From Balaenoptera acutorostrata (taxonomy: Eukaryota; Chordata; Mammalia; Artiodactyla; Balaenopteridae): a stretch of 64,000 nucleotides of DNA. Below the pieces are notes generated by a model. That model searched no databases, had not been told where the DNA came from, and saw nothing but the letters and a program-made list of their open reading frames with translations. The stretch spans positions 95,003,600-95,067,599 of the forward strand of contig NC_080066.1 in assembly GCF_949987535.1 (NCBI RefSeq). The letters are read 5' to 3'. How positions within the stretch are numbered: position 1 is the stretch's first letter; the number at the start of each line of letters is the position of its first letter. The position numbers and the translations under genes are program-made. Positions 1 through 11,234 of this stretch are shown in pieces.

Positions 1-298
1 GTTTGATCCCTGTTCCGGGAAGATCCCACATGCTGCGGAGCAACTAAGCCCGTGTGCGCCACAACTACTGAGCCTGAGCCCTAGAGCCCGTGAGCCACAA
101 CTACTGAGCCCCTGTGCCACAAGTACCAAGCCCACGGGCCTAGAGCCCTTGCTTCACAAGAGAAGCCACTGCAATGAGAAGCCTGCACACTGCAACGAAG
201 AGCAGCCCCCCCCACCGCCCGCTCACCTCAACTAGAGAAAGCCCACATGCAACAACAAAGACCCAACACAGCCAAATAAATAAATTTAAAAAAAAAAG
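1..298 (+). mobile_element. CHR-type tRNA-derived SINE, 5' cut by window edge
   Basis: It begins inside the box B region ('gtttgatccctg'), followed by 'gggaagatcccacatgc', the repeated 'cacaactactgagcc' body and an 'aaataaataaa' tail with oligo(A). The same sequence recurs more than ten times in this window, on both strands. Plus orientation, judged from the tail. Confidence 0.9.
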
Positions 299-394
299 TA
301 TTGCTTGATAAAATTCATCACGAACTCAGGATTTATGAAAAGCCCTTAATAAATTAGGAATAGAAGGGCATTTACATAACTGGTACAGGGTATC

Positions 395-754
395 TGTAAT
401 GATTAATTTTATGTCAGCTTGTCTGGGCCACAGTGCCCAGATATTTGGTCAAACAATATCCTGGATGTTTCCATGAAGGTGTTTTGCAAATGAGATTAAC
501 ATTTACATCAGCTGGGCTTTGAGTAAAGCAGATTACCCTACATAATGTGGATGGGCCTCATTCAATCTGCTGAAGGCCTTAATAGAACAAAGACTGACCT
601 CCCCCGAGCAAGAGGGAATTCTGCCAGCAGATGACCTTTGGCCTAGGGCGGCAGCTCTTTTCTGAGTCTCTGACCTCCTAGCCTTCCCTGCAGATTTTGG
701 ACTCCCCAAATCGCTCTCTCTTTTCCGTTTCTCGGAAGAACACTGACTAATGCA
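395..754 (+). mobile_element. Solo LTR of ERVL type (MLT2-like), old
   Basis: It starts TGTAATGATTAATTTTATG and ends GACTAATGCA, with the terminal TG...CA of an LTR. The interior 'gcccagatatttggtcaaac' and 'gagattaacattta' recall MLT2 LTRs. Five flanking bases on each side (GTATC and GTGTC) differ by one, as expected for an aged 5 bp target duplication. No internal retroviral genes are seen. Confidence 0.65.
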
Positions 755-759
755 GTGTC

Positions 760-2049
760 CATTAGAAGAAGAAAAAAAATCCCTTTCATCCTGAATGGTG
801 AAATCTTAGATTCATTTCCTTAAAGTTCAGGTAAGATCAAGATGTCTGCTATCTCCACCTCTTGACAACAATTGCCTGCAGCTCATTTGGTTTCTGTGGG
901 CGAGGAGCCCAGGCGTGATGTAGCCGTTCCTCTGCAGTCAAGGCATTGGCTGGGGCTGTGATCAGCTCAAGGCTCCCCTGGGGAAGGATCACCTCCAAAC
1001 TGACACATGTGGCTGCTGGCAGGACTCAGGTCCCCATGGGCTGTTGGCCTGAGGCTGCCCCCAGTTCCCTGTCACCGGGCCTGTCCACAGGGCAGGTCAC
1101 AGCATGGCAGCCGCCTTCATCAAAGTGAGCAAAGCAATAAGAAGCAGAGAGGGGGCCTGAGGGGCATAATAGAGGAAGGAAATGACCAAATTGTGTGACA
1201 GATTGGATTCAGGGGCATAAGGAAGGTAAAGATCCACAGAAGCCTCTGAAGGTTGCAGCCTGAAAGAAAGGTGGTGGTGAGAACGATGAGACGCTTTATA
1301 AAGACTTCTGGCCTTCGTGGCGGGCTTAGCTTGAGAAGTTGTCCTGCGGTGGGTGAGCTGCCTCTGAGAAGTCACGTCACGTGGTCAGATGAATGTGCCG
1401 TGGAGGTGAGCTCAGAACTGCAGCCTGGCGTTTCTGAGAGCTCCCATGCGGAATGCTCTGGAAGACTGGAGAAGCAAAGGCTGACCTCGCAGCGCCACAG
1501 AGGTCAGGCCCAGCTCTGATTTTAAAAGACACAAGAGGAGCAAGGAGGAGGAGGACGAGGCAGCCAGAGCCCACAGTCAGAGTTCAGAGCCAGACAAGAT
1601 CGCAGGGACCTTCAGCTCATCACCCTCAGCTACGCAGAAAGAAACAGACACCGAGGATGCAACATACCTTGTCCAGCCACACGCAAGCCCAGGGTGAGTC
1701 AGACACTCACTGTTTCAGGCTACTTTGTGGTCATTACCCTTCTTTTAGGAGCAGTACCCATCTCCAAGTGAGGAACTCCCTTGTCCTTTACTCTCAGCCC
1801 ACAAGCCTAGGCCTCTGACCCACCACCCCAGCTCCAGGGCTGGGCTTGTAGCTCAGCCTGGCCCATCAGAGCAGCACACTGTGCTCCCCTGGCCATAGGG
1901 ACTGGCTCAGGGATGAGTAGGTGACCAGCCAGAGGGACACCAAGAGACTTTTCTTAGGACTGCAGAGGTGATACAACTTTAAATCAGTCCCGCTCCTGAC
2001 TGCTCAATCATACATTCATTCCAACACGTTCCTCCCGCACCCCTGCCTC
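760..2049. other. Intergenic stretch without a supported gene
   Basis: Several short open frames occur on both strands but none resembles a protein family. Parts (about 945-1200) have the look of old interspersed repeats, but I cannot name them. Confidence 0.5.
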
Positions 2050-2050
2050 A

Positions 2051-2092
<42 letters not shown>
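2050..2092. repeat. (AC)n microsatellite
   Basis: About 43 bases of uninterrupted AC dinucleotides. Confidence 0.97.
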
Positions 2093-2094
<2 letters not shown>

Positions 2095-2329
2095 GTTTTT
2101 TGGCTTAATCTCACCTCAGTTGGGATTTTTATCACTCACAATCATGAATCCTAACTAATACACAGGGAAAGAGGGTTTAGTGGAAATGCGAGTGTTGAAC
2201 TCGGAACTCTGAGGTGGAAGGAGAATCAAACCAGAGAACAGCACTTTGTCACTGGGTGATCAGTAAAGACTTTCAGGATCAGGTATATACCGGAGAGTAA
2301 CTTGTACACACGCACAAGTTACAGGAGTC

Positions 2330-2860
2330 ATATATGAGGCTGTTTGTGCCAGCACTGTCTGTGTTACCAAAAAGCTAAATCTAAATGTCCATCAATAGGG
2401 GAATGGATAAATAAATTACAGAATAGTCAAACAGTGGAATACTCTACAGCAAGGAAAAATGATGAACTACAGTTTTTGCACATTATTGTGGATGAATCCC
2501 CAAATCACAAGGTCAAGTGAAAAAAGAAAGTAGGGTTGCATTTGGATTAGTACTCAAGTATCCAAAAGCCAACAATCTATTATTTATATGTAGTAAACAT
2601 ATAACAAAAGTTGAGAAAATGATAAACACAAAATTCAGGTGAGTTGTAACCCTTACAGGGAGGTTATGATTACACGGAGGCACACAGGAGCTTCAAAAGC
2701 ACTGGAAATATTCTGTTTCTCAAGTGGGGGTGGTAGTGGTGGTGAGTATGTGGGTATATGTGTTTTATTACTTTTTACATCATATATGATTGTGTATGGT
2801 ATGTATCCTTTTGTATTATGACACATTTCATAATAAAAACAAAGACTTAGTAACTGGGGG
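2330..2860 (+). mobile_element. Old L1 3' end fragment
   Basis: It contains 'aatgtccatcaataggggaa', 'tggataaataaattac', 'ggaatactctacagcaa' and later 'cataataaaaacaaag', the usual run of ORF2 C-terminus and 3' UTR in old L1s. Many substitutions; no open frame. Confidence 0.65.
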
Positions 2861-2869
2861 ACTATCACA

Positions 2870-3620
2870 GTCTGTGGTTAAGAAGATGGTATTTCCATAC
2901 CTGATTTGGCAGCTCTGTGTACAACAAACCGAAGCCTGTACCCAGGTCACCTGCAGAAACCACATGCTGGGCCACCCCACATGCTGTCAAAGCTCACCTG
3001 ATAATCCTCATTCCTAATGGTAGTTGCTGATTGCTGATTGGCTCATGTGTCACGAATCAGGAGGCCTAAAGAATGTCTCATCCTCTTAGAGAATCTAGAA
3101 CAGCTGAGTCTGTGGCGCAACTTGGGCCTGACCTGCCCACGGTTGAGAAGGGAAGTCAAGTTGCTTGGGGACTGAGGCAGTTCCTGTGACTTGGGAATTT
3201 CAGTGCACAGGGGGGAAAGTCCCCAGCAAACCAAGAAAGGTTTGTCATCCTCCCTAATACCTGGTCTGGAGCAGTTAGCAAGGACAGAGGAGAGGCGGAC
3301 CTGATGCTGCGCAGGTGCAGGAAGACGGAGAAGACACCCACACGACTCTTGATCTGTAGGTGTATTAACCCATCCACTAGTAAGGCATGACCCAGTCAAT
3401 GTCTCCAGCCTCTGCCAATCACAAAAACAACGCGTCCCCTTGCGGGAATGGACGGTGGAAAGCAGGAGTGCAAGTCCCTTCCTCTTGGACAGAGAGGGAG
3501 ATGTGAGAAGAGGAGCTGGAAGCACTTGCGTCCCAGCAGATAAGCCCCAGGAGGGGTGCAAGCTCTTGTCCAGCCCCAGCCCTCCTCGGGGAGGGGTCTG
3601 GGGGAATGAACCTTGAGTGA
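2870..3620. other. Intergenic stretch without recognisable features
   Basis: I see no gene. The 172-codon minus frame at 3043-3561 has no recognisable domain and an unremarkable composition. Confidence 0.45.
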
Positions 3621-3624
3621 GTAT

Positions 3625-3775
3625 TGAACTTCCTTAAGTCTGTTTTCTCACCTCAAAAACGAGACAACAATAACCAGTTCATAGCCTTGCTGTAGGGAGT
3701 ACACAGAATACTGTGTTGAAGTTGACATAATATCTGACACATAGTAGGTACTTGATAAATGGTAGTTATTTTAAA
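3625..3775 (+). repeat. MIR SINE remnant
   Basis: The order 'tctgttttctcacctcaaaa', 'acaataaccagttcatagcc' and 'acatagtaggtacttgataa' follows the 3' half of MIR. Confidence 0.65.
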
Positions 3776-4067
3776 ATTTTATCAGTATTTTAGATTGTGA
3801 GGTGGAGATGGAGCACTTTTATTTCCATAAACATCACCGGTTACTTTATATAATACTTTGAAGAGCTGGTAATTAACTTCTGCTATGAGCCATGGTTGCA
3901 GCTCAGGCAGTCGCCACCAGGGGGCTGTGTTGACAAATGATTGTTGCCCAGACAAAAAGAGGTGAGGAAAGGTGGACCTCATGTGTGCAGAGCATCCTCA
4001 TCCTTCTGTACACCTTTCCACAAAATATGCTTTTAAGCTCATGTAGCAACCTTAAATATTAATTAGT

Positions 4068-4365
4068 GTCACAGACGTAGAGAACAAATGTATGGATACC
4101 AAGGGGGAAAGAGAGGGTGGCTGGGATAAATCGGGAGATTGGGATTGATATATATACACTATTGATACTGTGTATAAAATAGATAACTAATGATATCCTA
4201 CTGTATAGCACAGGGAACGCTACTCAGTGTTCTGTGGTGACCTAAATGGGAAGGAAATCCAAAACAGAGGAGATACATGTATACGTATAGCTGATTCACT
4301 TTGCCCTACAGTAGAAACTAACACAACACTGTAAAGCAACTATACTCCAATAAAAATTAATTAAA
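4068..4365 (+). mobile_element. 5'-truncated L1 3' UTR insertion
   Basis: It runs from 'agagaacaaatgtatggata' to 'ccaataaaaattaattaaaa' and shares its plan with the copy at 45.5 kb. Target duplication AAATATTAATTAGT at 4054-4067 and 4366-4379. Confidence 0.85.
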
Positions 4366-4384
4366 AAATATTAATTAGTAACCA

Positions 4385-4870
4385 GCATTTACACGTATAT
4401 CCAAAGAAGGATATAATTCAGAGCAAAATTCAAAGACATAAACGCCTAGGTAAAGCCTCTAAGATGTATAAATTTTGGCATATTCATGCAATGCAATGCT
4501 ATGCAGCTGTGAAATGAACACTTTGTGTCTACATGCAATAATATGGATGGATTTCATAAACATAATATTGAGTGTAAGAAAGTAGGCATAAAAGAATAAT
4601 ACTGAATGCATTTATATAAAGTTCCCAAATTGATCAAATTAATTACGGTATTAGAAATCAGGATAGTGTTTTCCTTTGGGGGTGTCAGGAGAGTGGTGAT
4701 TGGAAGGAAGCATAAGGTAGATTTCTAGGATACTGATAATGTTCCGTCCCTTGATCAAGGTGCTGGTTCTGTGAGTGTGTTCAATAGTGAAAATTCATCA
4801 AACTGCACACTTATGATTCATGTACTTTTCTGTATGTATGTTAAGGTCCAATTGGGAGTTTATTTTAAAA
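4385..4870 (+). mobile_element. Old L1 (L1M-like) 3' end
   Basis: 'caatgctatgcagctgtgaa', 'atatggatggatttcat', 'tgataatgttccgtcccttg' and 'aactgcacacttatgattca' are in the order found in L1M 3' ends. Decayed. Confidence 0.6.
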
Positions 4871-4879
4871 TGCTGCGGA

Positions 4880-5900
4880 TACCAGCATCTGCAGGGTGGA
4901 CTGTGCTAGTCTTCAATTTGCTCCCAGCAAATAAGAGTTCCCATCACTCTTCTCTGCCCACAACCCCGGCACAGTGGCCTCAGCTGAGAGGGTGTGACCA
5001 GGACTGACCTATCACATATGTCATCTCCTAGGCACTAGTTGGCCCAGGGCAGACACTGACCTCAAGCAAGCCGATCAGAGCCCTTCCCTAGGATAAAGGT
5101 GCCTGGTGAGAAAACTTCTCCCTTGGTGGGCTTGGGAAGCTTGGGCTGCTAATGACTATATCCCCTGCCGGTGGAGGGGAACTGTCTACATTAGGAGAGA
5201 CTGAGGTCCAGGGCAAAGAGAAGCAGAGGAAGAGGAGAGGAGAGCAGGACAGAGAAAGAGTTCTGCTGCTCCGAATCCCAGGTTCTCTCCTTTCTCAACT
5301 TCCCAGGATCTTCATTTCTCAATTTTGTGAGTTAATCAGCATCTTTCCCAGCTAGATGAGGCAATACATTCCTGTTGATGCTTAAGTTTGCTCCCGACAC
5401 CTACAACTGAAAGAGTTCTGACTAATCCGTTGAGCAACTGGACGGATGACAGGGCCACCTACTGAAGTAGGCAACAGGAAGTGGAGGAGAATCCTCTTCT
5501 GCAGAAAGTGTGATTGCTGCGAGTCCATCTCATCCAGGAAGGGGACGAGGACTCTTCTGGGTGTCAGGAAGTTTCACAAGTTGGCGTTGGTGTTTTATGT
5601 GATTTTTGTCTATGCCTGGGGTGATGATTAACCCCCAACGTAGTAATGTGTAATCACTCCTCTAGCTGGGAGTTCAGACTGAGATTATACTCTTTTTAAT
5701 TAACAATCTAATTGACTTCAAGCCTCCAACTAACCGAGCTTAGAAATATGTTTTTCCTTTCTGGATTTCTCCCATCAGTGATAACCACAAAACACCCAGG
5801 GTTGCTTACTAGTCCAAAGAGGTGGGTCCTGGCCATTAAAATCGTGAGAAGAGGAAACTGGGCAGCCTCCCTTCAGCCAAGGTTTTCAGCTGACTTTTCA
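4880..5900. other. Intergenic stretch; possible LTR-like end near 5430
   Basis: No gene is supported. 'acctacaactgaaagagttctgactaatcc' (split here only for description) around 5400-5430 resembles the end of an old LTR, but I cannot find its other end. Confidence 0.3.
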
Positions 5901-5902
5901 GC

Positions 5903-6235
5903 TTTTTTTTTTTTTTATTGAAGTATAGTTGTTTCGCAATGTTGTGTTAGTTTCAGGTGTACAGCACAGTGACTCAGTTATACATATATATTCTTTTTCA
6001 GATTCTTTTCCCTTATAGGTTATTACAAAATATTGAGTAGAGTTCCCTGTGCTACACAGTATGTCCTTGTTGGTTACCTGTTTTACATACAGCAGTGTGT
6101 ATATGTTAATCCCAACCTCCTAATTTATCCCACCCCCCAGATTCTTTTCCATTTAAGTTGTTTAAGATATTGAATATAGTTCCCTGTGTTATACAGTAAG
6201 TCCTTGTTGTTTATCTATTTTATATATAGTCAGCG
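5903..6235 (-). mobile_element. L1 3' UTR fragment
   Basis: Poly(T) followed by 'attgaagtatagttg', 'caatgttgtgttagtttc' and 'ttccctgtgctacacagta', which is the reverse of the L1 3' end. The block 'ttccctgtg.tatacagta' occurs twice, about 155 bp apart, so the fragment contains an internal duplication or a join of two pieces. Confidence 0.8.
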
Positions 6236-6239
6236 CCAC

Positions 6240-8180
6240 ATGGTGTCACTGTTGAAGCACAGGCAATGCTAGCACCCGCTACTGCCCCCTGCTCTTGTCC
6301 TGAAGCATTGATGATGAAAGACAGGTGCTCCAGCTGCTCTGGGCTTGTCCTCTTCGCCCACTACTGGACAAGCTGGGGATGACAGGGGACCCCACCAGGT
6401 CTGCTGCCTGGCTTGCCCCTGCGCGCCTCTTGGGGAATGAAGCTGAGAGGGCTTTGCAGGGCACGTACCCACAGGCTCCGCGCCCCCCAGGGCAGGTGGC
6501 TTTGGCTTGTCTGCCATTTCCCTGACTCAGACCCACTCTGGCTTCCTCAGCTCATGATGCTTGCACCAGCCCACAGCCACTTTCCTCAAGTCCTGACGGG
6601 CCAAGGTGGCAGGGTCCAAAAGGGTTTCTACACTGCAGCTTCAGCCCCATACTGGCTCTGAGCTACCTTCCTTTCCCTATTTCTGCATTCTGGCCCCAGG
6701 AATGAGGGAAATGTTAACTCGAGCCAAGCCCTGTCCCATTTCCTGCTCTGTGATGAAGAATTCCTGTTGGGGGGAGGGGACAAGGATGGGGGTGGGGGTG
6801 ATAAGTCCACCCCCATCAAAGCTAGTTCTTGAAGGAAAAATTAGGAAAATGTCCACTCTCCCCTTCATGGGATAAGACAGAAAAGACGATATATCTTTTT
6901 TTCTGTAAAAAAAAAAAATCATTGTTATATTGAGATCATTTTAGTCCCAACAGACCTATGATATTTACATGAATCAGTTCTGATATTAAGCTGGGTTATT
7001 GAAGCCACACTTTCTGTAATGGGGATTGAGCAGGAAAGGAACTAACATTGACTGCAGCCCACTGTTTGCCGGGTGTTAATTCTCACACTTCTACGAGGTC
7101 AACATCGTCATCGTTATCCCTATTTTACAAATGAAGAAACCAAGTCTCAGAAAGGTTGGTAACTTGCCAATAGTTTTCTCTGGAGCCGTGGGAACCCCTT
7201 CCTGCCCCACGAGCCCATACCGGGCCCTTGGCGGGCTTGCTCCATCCAGAGTGGGATCCAGGCCTGCAGGAGAGGCACCTAGCCTTTTGTATCTCTCCTG
7301 ATGTCACCAGATACTTTCTCCCTGGACCTGTAATGAGATATTCTACTTATTACCTCCCTGTATCCCTGGCTACAGACAAATCAGCTCCTCTTGATAAAGC
7401 CCCACCTCCCTTTTTTTTTTTGAGCAAAATGAAGTGAGTTTTTGTTGCCTGAGACGAAAGTGCCTTTGGGAGACCCTGCCCACAGCTGATGGGGTGACAG
7501 GTACTCTGCCCTGGGGGCCTGCCAGGCACCACTGGACTCTGAGCCCTTTACAAAGGGAACCAGTTCATGGGGCAAATATGAAACCATGTTATTTTTCTCA
7601 CTAACTGTCCCCAGCTATACTCTGTCAAAGCCTCCTTTCCTGCTAGATACAGATATTTGAGAAGAGACAGTCCTCCTAACAATGAGACCAGAACCATTTT
7701 TCATTTAAACACACACATTTTGATGCATATTATGTTTATGTTTGTAAATTTTTTCTTTTTTGTTCCCTAAAATTGAAAGCCTGCAGGTGCACAAAATATT
7801 TATTAAGTCCTTAGCTTCCAAAACCTCAAGACACAATGTACCCCTACACAATTAATTAGTTCACTGTGCCAGGAGCCAGTTCTAGAATGTAATGTAATTT
7901 AATGTAAACACAAATGGGATAATTATTATGGAATGGTTTGGTATCACTGGTCTATTTGACAGCCCCTTTCTCTGCATGGTTTTCTCCCTCTATTTCTCAG
8001 TATGGGGACTTTCTTGTTGGAAAACTTCCTTCTTTAAAGAACCTTCCCCTGGAAACTGAGGATGCCTTTGTTTTTAATCTGTAGGACTTCCCACATTCTA
8101 AAAGATTATTTTAACCTAACAAAGCACCCTGCCATTTAGCCACACCATGGAAAATGCTTTTTCTTTATCAATGCTTTTCG
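6240..8180. other. Intergenic stretch, mostly unique
   Basis: Apart from the MIR at about 7.05-7.17 kb I see no feature. Short open frames on both strands look random. Confidence 0.45.
7045..7175 (-). repeat. MIR SINE remnant
   Basis: 'cctattttacaaatgaagaa', 'accaagtctcagaaagg' and 'taacttgcc' are the reverse complement of the MIR core. Confidence 0.65.
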
Positions 8181-8184
8181 CAAT

Positions 8185-8275
8185 AAAACAGAAGAACAAT
8201 ACACCTTAAACTTATACACTGCTGTTTGTCGATTCTATCTCAATAAAACTGGAAAGAAAAATATATAATTAGATT
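8185..8275 (+). mobile_element. Old L1 3' terminus fragment
   Basis: 'acaccttaaacttatacact' followed by 'ctatctcaataaaactgg', the usual end of L1MA/L1MB elements. Confidence 0.6.
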
Positions 8276-8379
8276 TTTAAAAATCAATCTTTTATCCAAT
8301 TTCCAGTGAGCATTACTTTTAGGATTAATCAATGCAAAATAAAACCAGGAACAGCTAAAATTTCACATGGTAAACTTTT

Positions 8380-8689
8380 TTTTTAATTAATTAATTTTTG
8401 GCTGCGTTGGGTCCATGCGTTGCTGCGCATGGGCTTTCTCTAGTTGCGGCGAGTGGGGGCTACTCTTCGTTTTGGTGTGCGGGGCTTCTCATTGCAGTGG
8501 CTTCTCTTATTGCGGAGCACGGGCTCTAGGCACACAGGCTTCAGTAGTTGTGGCACGTGGGCTCAGTAGTTGTGGTGCACAGGCTTGGTTGCTCCGCGGC
8601 ATGTGGGATCTTCACAGACCAGGGCTCAAACCCGTGTCCCCTGCATTGGCAGGTGGATTCTTAACCACTACGCAACCAGGGAAGTCCCT
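8380..8689 (-). mobile_element. CHR-type SINE
   Basis: Poly(T), 'ggctgcgttgggtcc', then 'accagggaagtccc', the reversed SINE head. Flanked by CACATGGTAAACTTTT at 8364-8379 and 8690-8705. Confidence 0.93.
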
Positions 8690-8705
8690 CACATGGTAAA
8701 CTTTT

Positions 8706-9092
8706 TTTTTTTTTTTTTTGAATTTACATCAATCACCTTTGATGGTAGGTGTAATTTTTTTTTTTTAATAGCTACTTTGTTTATTTATTTCTTTTTTTTT
8801 ATTTTTTTGGCTGTGTTGAGTCTTCGGTTCGTGTGAGGGCTTTCTCTAGTTACGGCAAGTGGGGGCCACTCTTCATCGCGGTGCAGGGACCGCTCTTCAT
8901 CGCGGTGCGCGGGCCTTTCACTATCGCGGCCCCTCCCGTTGCGGGGCACAGGCTCCAGACGCGCAGGCTCAGTAGTCGTGGCTCACGGGCCCAGCCGCTC
9001 CGCGGCATGTGGGATCCTCCCAGACCAGGGCTCGAACCCGTGTCCCCCGCATTAGCAGGCAGATTCTCAACCACTGCGCCACCAGGGAAGCC
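8706..9092 (-). mobile_element. Second CHR-type SINE at the same target, with extra 5' poly(T) segment
   Basis: The SINE proper starts near 8800 and ends with the reversed head at 9092. Upstream of it are two T-rich runs around an unexplained 35 bp spacer ('acatcaatcacctttgatgg'). A third copy of CACATGGTAAACTTTT follows at 9093-9108. Confidence 0.85.
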
Positions 9093-9346
9093 CACATGGT
9101 AAACTTTTAAAGAATCATGTCTTGGAGATTTAAAAAAATGACCTGGAAAAAATTAGACTTGTCAAGAAATAGAGGCCACAAAAGAAAATTCACAAAGGTG
9201 AAGTTATTGAAGGAAACCAGATTTGCCCTCAAATATGCTGCTCTGTATATTGATTATATTGAGTTAAAGGCACTTGAAAAAATAGATGTATAAGGATACG
9301 CTAACTTTCTTTTTCTTCCTACAAGCTGGAGATAAAACTCCCACGG

Positions 9347-9671
9347 AGGGACTTCCCTGGTAGCGCAGTGGTTAAGAATCTGCCTGCCTAATGCAAGGGA
9401 CACGGGTTCGATCCCTGGTCCGGGAAGATCCCACATGCCACGGAACAACTAAGCCCATGTGCCACAACTACTGAGCCTGTGCTCAAGAGCCCGCGAGCCA
9501 CAACTACTGAAGCCCACGTGCCTAGAGCCCGTGATTGGCGACGAGAGAAGCCACCACGATGAGAAGCCCGCGCGCCACAACGAAGAGTAGCCCCCGCTCA
9601 CTGCAACTAGAGAAAACCCGCAACAACAAAGACCCAATGCAGCCAAAAATAAATAAATAAATTTATTTTTA
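9347..9671 (+). mobile_element. CHR-type SINE
   Basis: Full plan from 'gggacttccctggtagcgca' through box B 'gggttcgatccc' to an 'aaataaataaat' tail. AAAACTCC flanks both ends. Confidence 0.93.
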
Positions 9672-9679
9672 AAAAAAAC

Positions 9680-10952
9680 TCCATGTGTTTAGAAGATATA
9701 CTAGGAGGAAAGAAACATCCTTATCACTAAAGATGAGGAGTAGAGGCACAAACAGACCTGGTTAAATTAACCCTTATCTTCCTAGTTACATAATTTTCTA
9801 TAATTTACTGTCATAGTGCTGGCGCTTCTGTGGGCTGATGAAGGTCTGGAATTGTCTCTGCTGATTAAGTTCTGTTCTAACTGGTGGAGAGGGAAGGAAA
9901 TGTATGTCCTGCTTTTAGGCAAATAGAAGGAGAGCAGAAAGCTTTTCTTGTATCGGCTTCTTCTTAATTGCTTTCAGCTGAAAATAATCCTAAATGCTAA
10001 GTGACTTAATTGGGGTAGAGGGTGCGAATTCTGCTACCTTTTAGCACAAACAGAAAAATGACACTTTACATACATCTCCCCGCCACCCCCCAAACACGAC
10101 TCTAGTCAGTCAGACTGGGAGTCTGGCTACTGCTTGACTTCTGATAGGGCTGTTTAGGCCAGAGGCAGTCCCCACTGGAGAACCACAGCCTCCGAAAAGA
10201 GTCTTGAAATGGGGAGGGGGATGATGGGGTGTCCCCAACTAGAGAGGATGCTGGATCACTCAGAGCCCACACACAGAGAAACAGAAAGATGCACATTTTG
10301 AATGTATATTTTAAAACACTTGTAAACAAACACAAAGAGGGTTTTTTTTTTATTTTTGCATTTTTGTTTTTACTGTGGAGCTATGATGCATTGTCTTTAA
10401 GCTGCCAGGAACGGCGTCTATCAAGCCAAAGAAAGGGCTGAAAATGAGAGGCGGAGTAGATTATTGAATTCCCTTCTGGCCTGTGGCCCCTCCATCAACG
10501 CTGAACACCAGGTTAGGGATTTATTTTCAGGGCTCAAAAGAGAGATCTGGGGGTGTCAGCCAAGAGCCAGGGAATCCACCAGGGGCCCAGATGGTCTCAG
10601 CCACCTGACCCTCAGCCCTTGCTCCCTCTTCCCTCCCCACTGACATATTGAGTGTCACACTTTTAAAAATAGCCCTGAGCAGTGAGGAGCCTGGATGCGA
10701 GCTCAGAAATGCAGGCCTCCCCTGAGAAGAGCTGCCCCAGGTGAATGTAATTGTAGCTTGCTGCTGACTTTCTACACAACATAAGAACGTTCTCTCCACC
10801 AAAGTCGGCCCAGATTAGCTGATGTATTCACAGAGATGTGGGACTCTTTTAGCTAAGCACTGACTTCCTTCACCTCTTTAATAATTCATCAGGCTCATTT
10901 ATCTTCAGGAGGAATCCAATGACACTGCTTTTGCTGTTTTGCAAAACTCCCT
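9680..10952. other. 5' flank of PLA2G4E
   Basis: Unique-looking sequence before the first coding exon. It may hold the core promoter or a leader exon, but I see no decisive element. Confidence 0.4.
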
Positions 10953-10955
10953 TGA

Positions 10956-11036
10956 AATTTCCCAAGGATATTCGCGGTTTGCCTCGCTGTTAAGGACCAG
11001 CCCAGTGTCAGACGGCCTGTTCTAAGGACCAGAGAG
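10956..11036 (+). promoter_or_regulatory. PLA2G4E: 5' UTR portion and proximal flank of PLA2G4E
   Basis: Reading upstream from the ATG at 11037 in frame, the first stop is the TGA at 10953-10955, so this stretch is untranslated or promoter sequence rather than missing coding sequence. I cannot place the transcription start. No clear TATA box or CpG cluster is visible just upstream, and a 5' leader exon further upstream cannot be excluded. Confidence 0.45.
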
Positions 11037-11234
11037 ATGGACGTGGCTGGAATGACTCTCCAGACCTCAGAAGGCCATCCTGGCTTGGGAACTGATGTGT
11101 TTGTCCTGCAGAGCCTACAAGGAGATGAAGAAGGCAGCACAGCAGGAAGGAGTGTCAGTGAGTTGGAGCAGACACAGGTCTTGGAAACTCCCCATCTCCC
11201 ACCTCTACTTCCCGTGGCCCCTGGGGACTCTCAG
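11037..11234 (+). CDS. PLA2G4E: PLA2G4E coding exon 1 (residues 1-66)
   Basis: The exon runs from ATG to CAG, followed by donor GTATGT, and ends in phase 0. It encodes an acidic, Ser/Pro-rich N-terminus. A second in-frame ATG at 11052 (MTLQTSEG) lines up with the start I recall for the human protein; the first ATG would add five residues (MDVAG). The ATG at 11037 has G at +4 and a purine at -3, so both starts are plausible. Intron 1 that follows is 22,016 bp. Confidence 0.9.

Noticed and set aside
8415..8699. Repeated frames encoding similar peptides (such as [15 protein letters not shown]) at many sites
   Set aside because: They are translations of the CHR-type SINE in its reverse orientation, not a gene family.
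1..10900. Possible 3' exons of PLA2G4D, expected upstream by gene order
   Set aside because: I looked for group IV phospholipase C-terminal peptides in the left 11 kb and found none, so any such gene ends before the window.
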